Origin: Bacillota bacterium
Lineage (GTDB): Bacteria; Bacillota; Bacilli; Bacillales_B; DSM-18226
DNA: 7,693 nt
Reading direction: 5' to 3'
Assembly: GCA_021821235.1 (NCBI GenBank)
Contig: JAKACS010000139.1
Span: forward strand, 1-7,693
The position numbers were made by a program, and so were the translations under genes. This document shows, one piece after another, positions 6,901 through 7,693 of the stretch (its first letter is position 1; the number at the start of each line of letters is the position of its first letter). The notes under the pieces were generated by a model, which was given only the letters and a program-made list of their open reading frames with translations, did not search any database and was not told the DNA's origin.

Positions 6901-7628
6901 AATGCTTCACATTTGCACAAATTACCGCACAGCCGAAAACAGTGATTACCTCACCGGCATTCAGCGGTTCTGAAAAAGGCGGCCGGCGCTATTCGCCATT
7001 TACGACAAATGTGGAGCGGTTGATTCCATGGCGTACGGTCACCGGCCGGCAATCGTTCTATCTTGACCATGAAATGATGCAGGAGTTTGGCGAAGCAATG
7101 GCAACATTTAAGCCAATTTTGAACCATAAGCCGTTTAAAAACAATCGGCCGGAAGTCGAAGGAAAAGAGATTATTTTAAATTATTTAACACCGCATAATA
7201 AATGGTCGGTTCACAGCATGTATTTTGATTCCCAGCCAATGCTGACACTGTTCCGCGGCGGTCCGACTGTCTGGATGAACAAAGACGATGCCGCTGAAGT
7301 CGGCGTTGTTGACAACGACTGGATCGAATGCTTCAATCGCAATGGCGTTGTAGTGGCAAGGGCGGTTGTTTCCCACCGGATGCCAAGAGGAATGGCGTTC
7401 ATGCACCATGCGCAGGATCGGCATATCAATGTCCCTGGTACAAAATTGACAAATAATCGCGGCGGTACTCATAATAGCCCAACGCGGATCCATGTAAAAC
7501 CAACCCATATGATTGGCGGGTACGGTCAGCTTAGCTATGGATACAACTATTATGGTCCAACCGGAAATCAGCGTGACTTGAACGTGGTCATCCGCAAACT
7601 GAAGGAGGTTGATTGGCTTGAAGATTAA
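3948..7628 (+). CDS. narG: Respiratory nitrate reductase alpha subunit NarG
   Basis: NarG is the catalytic subunit of membrane-associated nitrate reductase, reducing nitrate to nitrite at a molybdenum bis-MGD cofactor on the cytoplasmic face. The 1226 residues are full length and read closely like B. subtilis NarG. The FS0 [4Fe-4S] ligands are present in STHGVNCTGSCSWN (His53, Cys57, Cys61) and RGCPRGAS (Cys96). The molybdenum-ligand aspartate is in WYADLPPASPQ (Asp226). Other family blocks include GGGWAHYVGQEKLRPAEGW, SSSGKGHEYFLKHLLGT, DMHPFIHPF and, near the C-terminus, GPTVWMNKDDA and GGTHNSPTRIHVKPT in the dinucleotide-binding domain. The N-terminal NRLKYLS may be the vestigial twin-arginine region. 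The start is TTG 3948 (AAAGGAG 9 bases upstream); TTG 3942 would add two residues. The frame is intact. It is the first gene of the operon, under the Fnr-type promoter, and overlaps narH by 11 bases. Confidence 0.98.
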   Translation: MKKKRSPLVNRLKYLSPIEKHSENHSQTTYENRDWENVYRRRWQHDKVVRSTHGVNCTGSCSWNIFVKDGIVTWEGQQTDYPSTGPDMPDFEPRGCPRGASFSWYIYSPLRVKYPYVRDVLLTMWRDALKANSNPLEAWKSIVENPDKAKTYKQARGKGGLVRAEWGEVLKLVSASLLYTVMKYGPDRNIGFSPIPAMSMVSYAAGSRFMSLMGGPMLSFYDWYADLPPASPQIWGDQTDVPESSDWFNAGYIMTWGSNVPLTRTPDAHFLAEVRYRGTKVVSVSPDYAESTKFADDWMKVKQGADGALAMAMGHVILKEFYVDNEHEYFINYAKQYTDFPFVVTLKKDGDHYIPDRFLNANDLGKTAGNSDFKPVLFNENTNGFAVPNGTMGARWENKAKWNLRMEDEETGAAIEPRMTFNGAEDEIATVKLPYFSHEGNNTLYRTVPMKKVEANGQTFYTTTVYDLTLANYGVDRGLGGETAKTFDDMIAFTPAWQEMITGVKKELVIQIAREFAENALETNGRSMIIVGAGINHWFNSDTIYRSVLNLVLFVGAQGVNGGGWAHYVGQEKLRPAEGWQNIATARDWVTPAKLQNGTSFFYFATDQYRYEEQPVSEHVSPVIGKARYEHYADYNVLAARLGWLPSYPTFNKNTIDIYKEAIDAGATSAEEIGQYVAQQLKDKNLQFAIEDPDNPVNFPRNLFVWRANLISSSGKGHEYFLKHLLGTTNGLLNEDDDMLRPQEIKWRDEAPEGKLDLLISLDFRMAGTPLYSDVILPAATWYEKHDLSSTDMHPFIHPFNPAISTPWEAKSDWEIFKALAKSVSNLAQELNLDPVKEVVATPLQHDTPQEMAQPLGRVKDWSKGECEPIPGKTMPQIHIVERDFKLISQKMTALGPNIKNLPYGIKGISWSASDEYDKLKKDLGTVRTGIGEGCPNIESAKSVSEAILTLSSTSNGHMAVKAWKALEKNTDLQLADLAEEREEECFTFAQITAQPKTVITSPAFSGSEKGGRRYSPFTTNVERLIPWRTVTGRQSFYLDHEMMQEFGEAMATFKPILNHKPFKNNRPEVEGKEIILNYLTPHNKWSVHSMYFDSQPMLTLFRGGPTVWMNKDDAAEVGVVDNDWIECFNRNGVVVARAVVSHRMPRGMAFMHHAQDRHINVPGTKLTNNRGGTHNSPTRIHVKPTHMIGGYGQLSYGYNYYGPTGNQRDLNVVIRKLKEVDWLED

Positions 7629-7693
7629 AGCACAAATCGGAATGGTCATGAACTTGGATAAATGCATTGGCTGCCATACATGCAGTGTTACAT
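7618..7693 (+). CDS. narH: Nitrate reductase beta subunit NarH, 5' end (partial)
   Basis: Twenty-five codons are present before the window ends. MKIKAQIGMVMNLDKC followed by IGCHTCSVT is the N-terminus of the iron-sulfur subunit, which passes electrons from the membrane NarI heme subunit to NarG. Cys16, Cys19 and Cys22 form the first CxxCxxC ferredoxin-type cluster motif; its next cysteine lies just past the edge. The start is TTG 7618, inside the last codons of narG in another frame. AAGGAGG (7602-7608), a near-perfect Shine-Dalgarno, stands 9 bases upstream. The 11-base overlap suggests translational coupling and matched subunit amounts. narJ and narI are expected next. Confidence 0.95.
   Translation, partial: MKIKAQIGMVMNLDKCIGCHTCSVT

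Noticed and set aside
7185..7667. 160-codon minus-strand frame across the narG/narH junction
   Set aside because: It is antisense to conserved NarG C-terminal and NarH N-terminal coding sequence, with no independent support.
3948..7693. Possibility of a new or divergent molybdoenzyme system
   Set aside because: All NarG cofactor ligands and family blocks are standard and NarH follows as usual, so this is an ordinary Bacillus-type nar operon.

Overview
The window looks like chromosomal DNA of a Bacillaceae member (Bacillus or a close relative) able to respire nitrate. The evidence is strong Shine-Dalgarno sequences, frequent TTG starts, moderate-to-low G+C, a TPP riboswitch feeding an intrinsic terminator, and thi and nar proteins that read like their Bacillus subtilis counterparts. 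These identifications rest on recall of the families; no database search was made.

Region by region: bases 1-99 are the 3' end of an unidentified gene. About 155 bases with no convincing gene follow, carrying a 9-bp perfect inverted repeat near a weak candidate promoter. A TPP (THI-box) riboswitch (255-342) and a rho-independent terminator (374-403) then control a three-gene operon, thiM-thiD-thiE (443-2743), closed by a strong terminator (2753-2784). A stand-alone gene for a glyoxalase-like (VOC) protein follows (2861-3619). The 3620-3947 interval holds an unexplained stretch, an apparently bidirectional terminator, a probable Fnr-type class II promoter and the nar leader. The rest is narG, complete (3948-7628), and the first 25 codons of narH, which starts inside the end of narG.

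How the genes work together: ThiM phosphorylates hydroxyethylthiazole, ThiD phosphorylates hydroxymethylpyrimidine (twice), and ThiE couples the two products to thiamine phosphate. The operon therefore reads as a salvage-plus-coupling set switched off by TPP. NarG and NarH are the catalytic and iron-sulfur subunits of the membrane-associated respiratory nitrate reductase. The rest of the operon (narJ and narI expected) lies beyond the right edge. A TGTGA-N6-TCACA palindrome at the right distance from a -10 element indicates induction by Fnr when oxygen is low.

I found no new biological system. The most interesting points are regulatory: an Fnr box that also reads as a Rex box, a second repeat upstream of it, the layout of the riboswitch expression platform, the palindrome before the riboswitch, and four TTG starts among the six gene starts.
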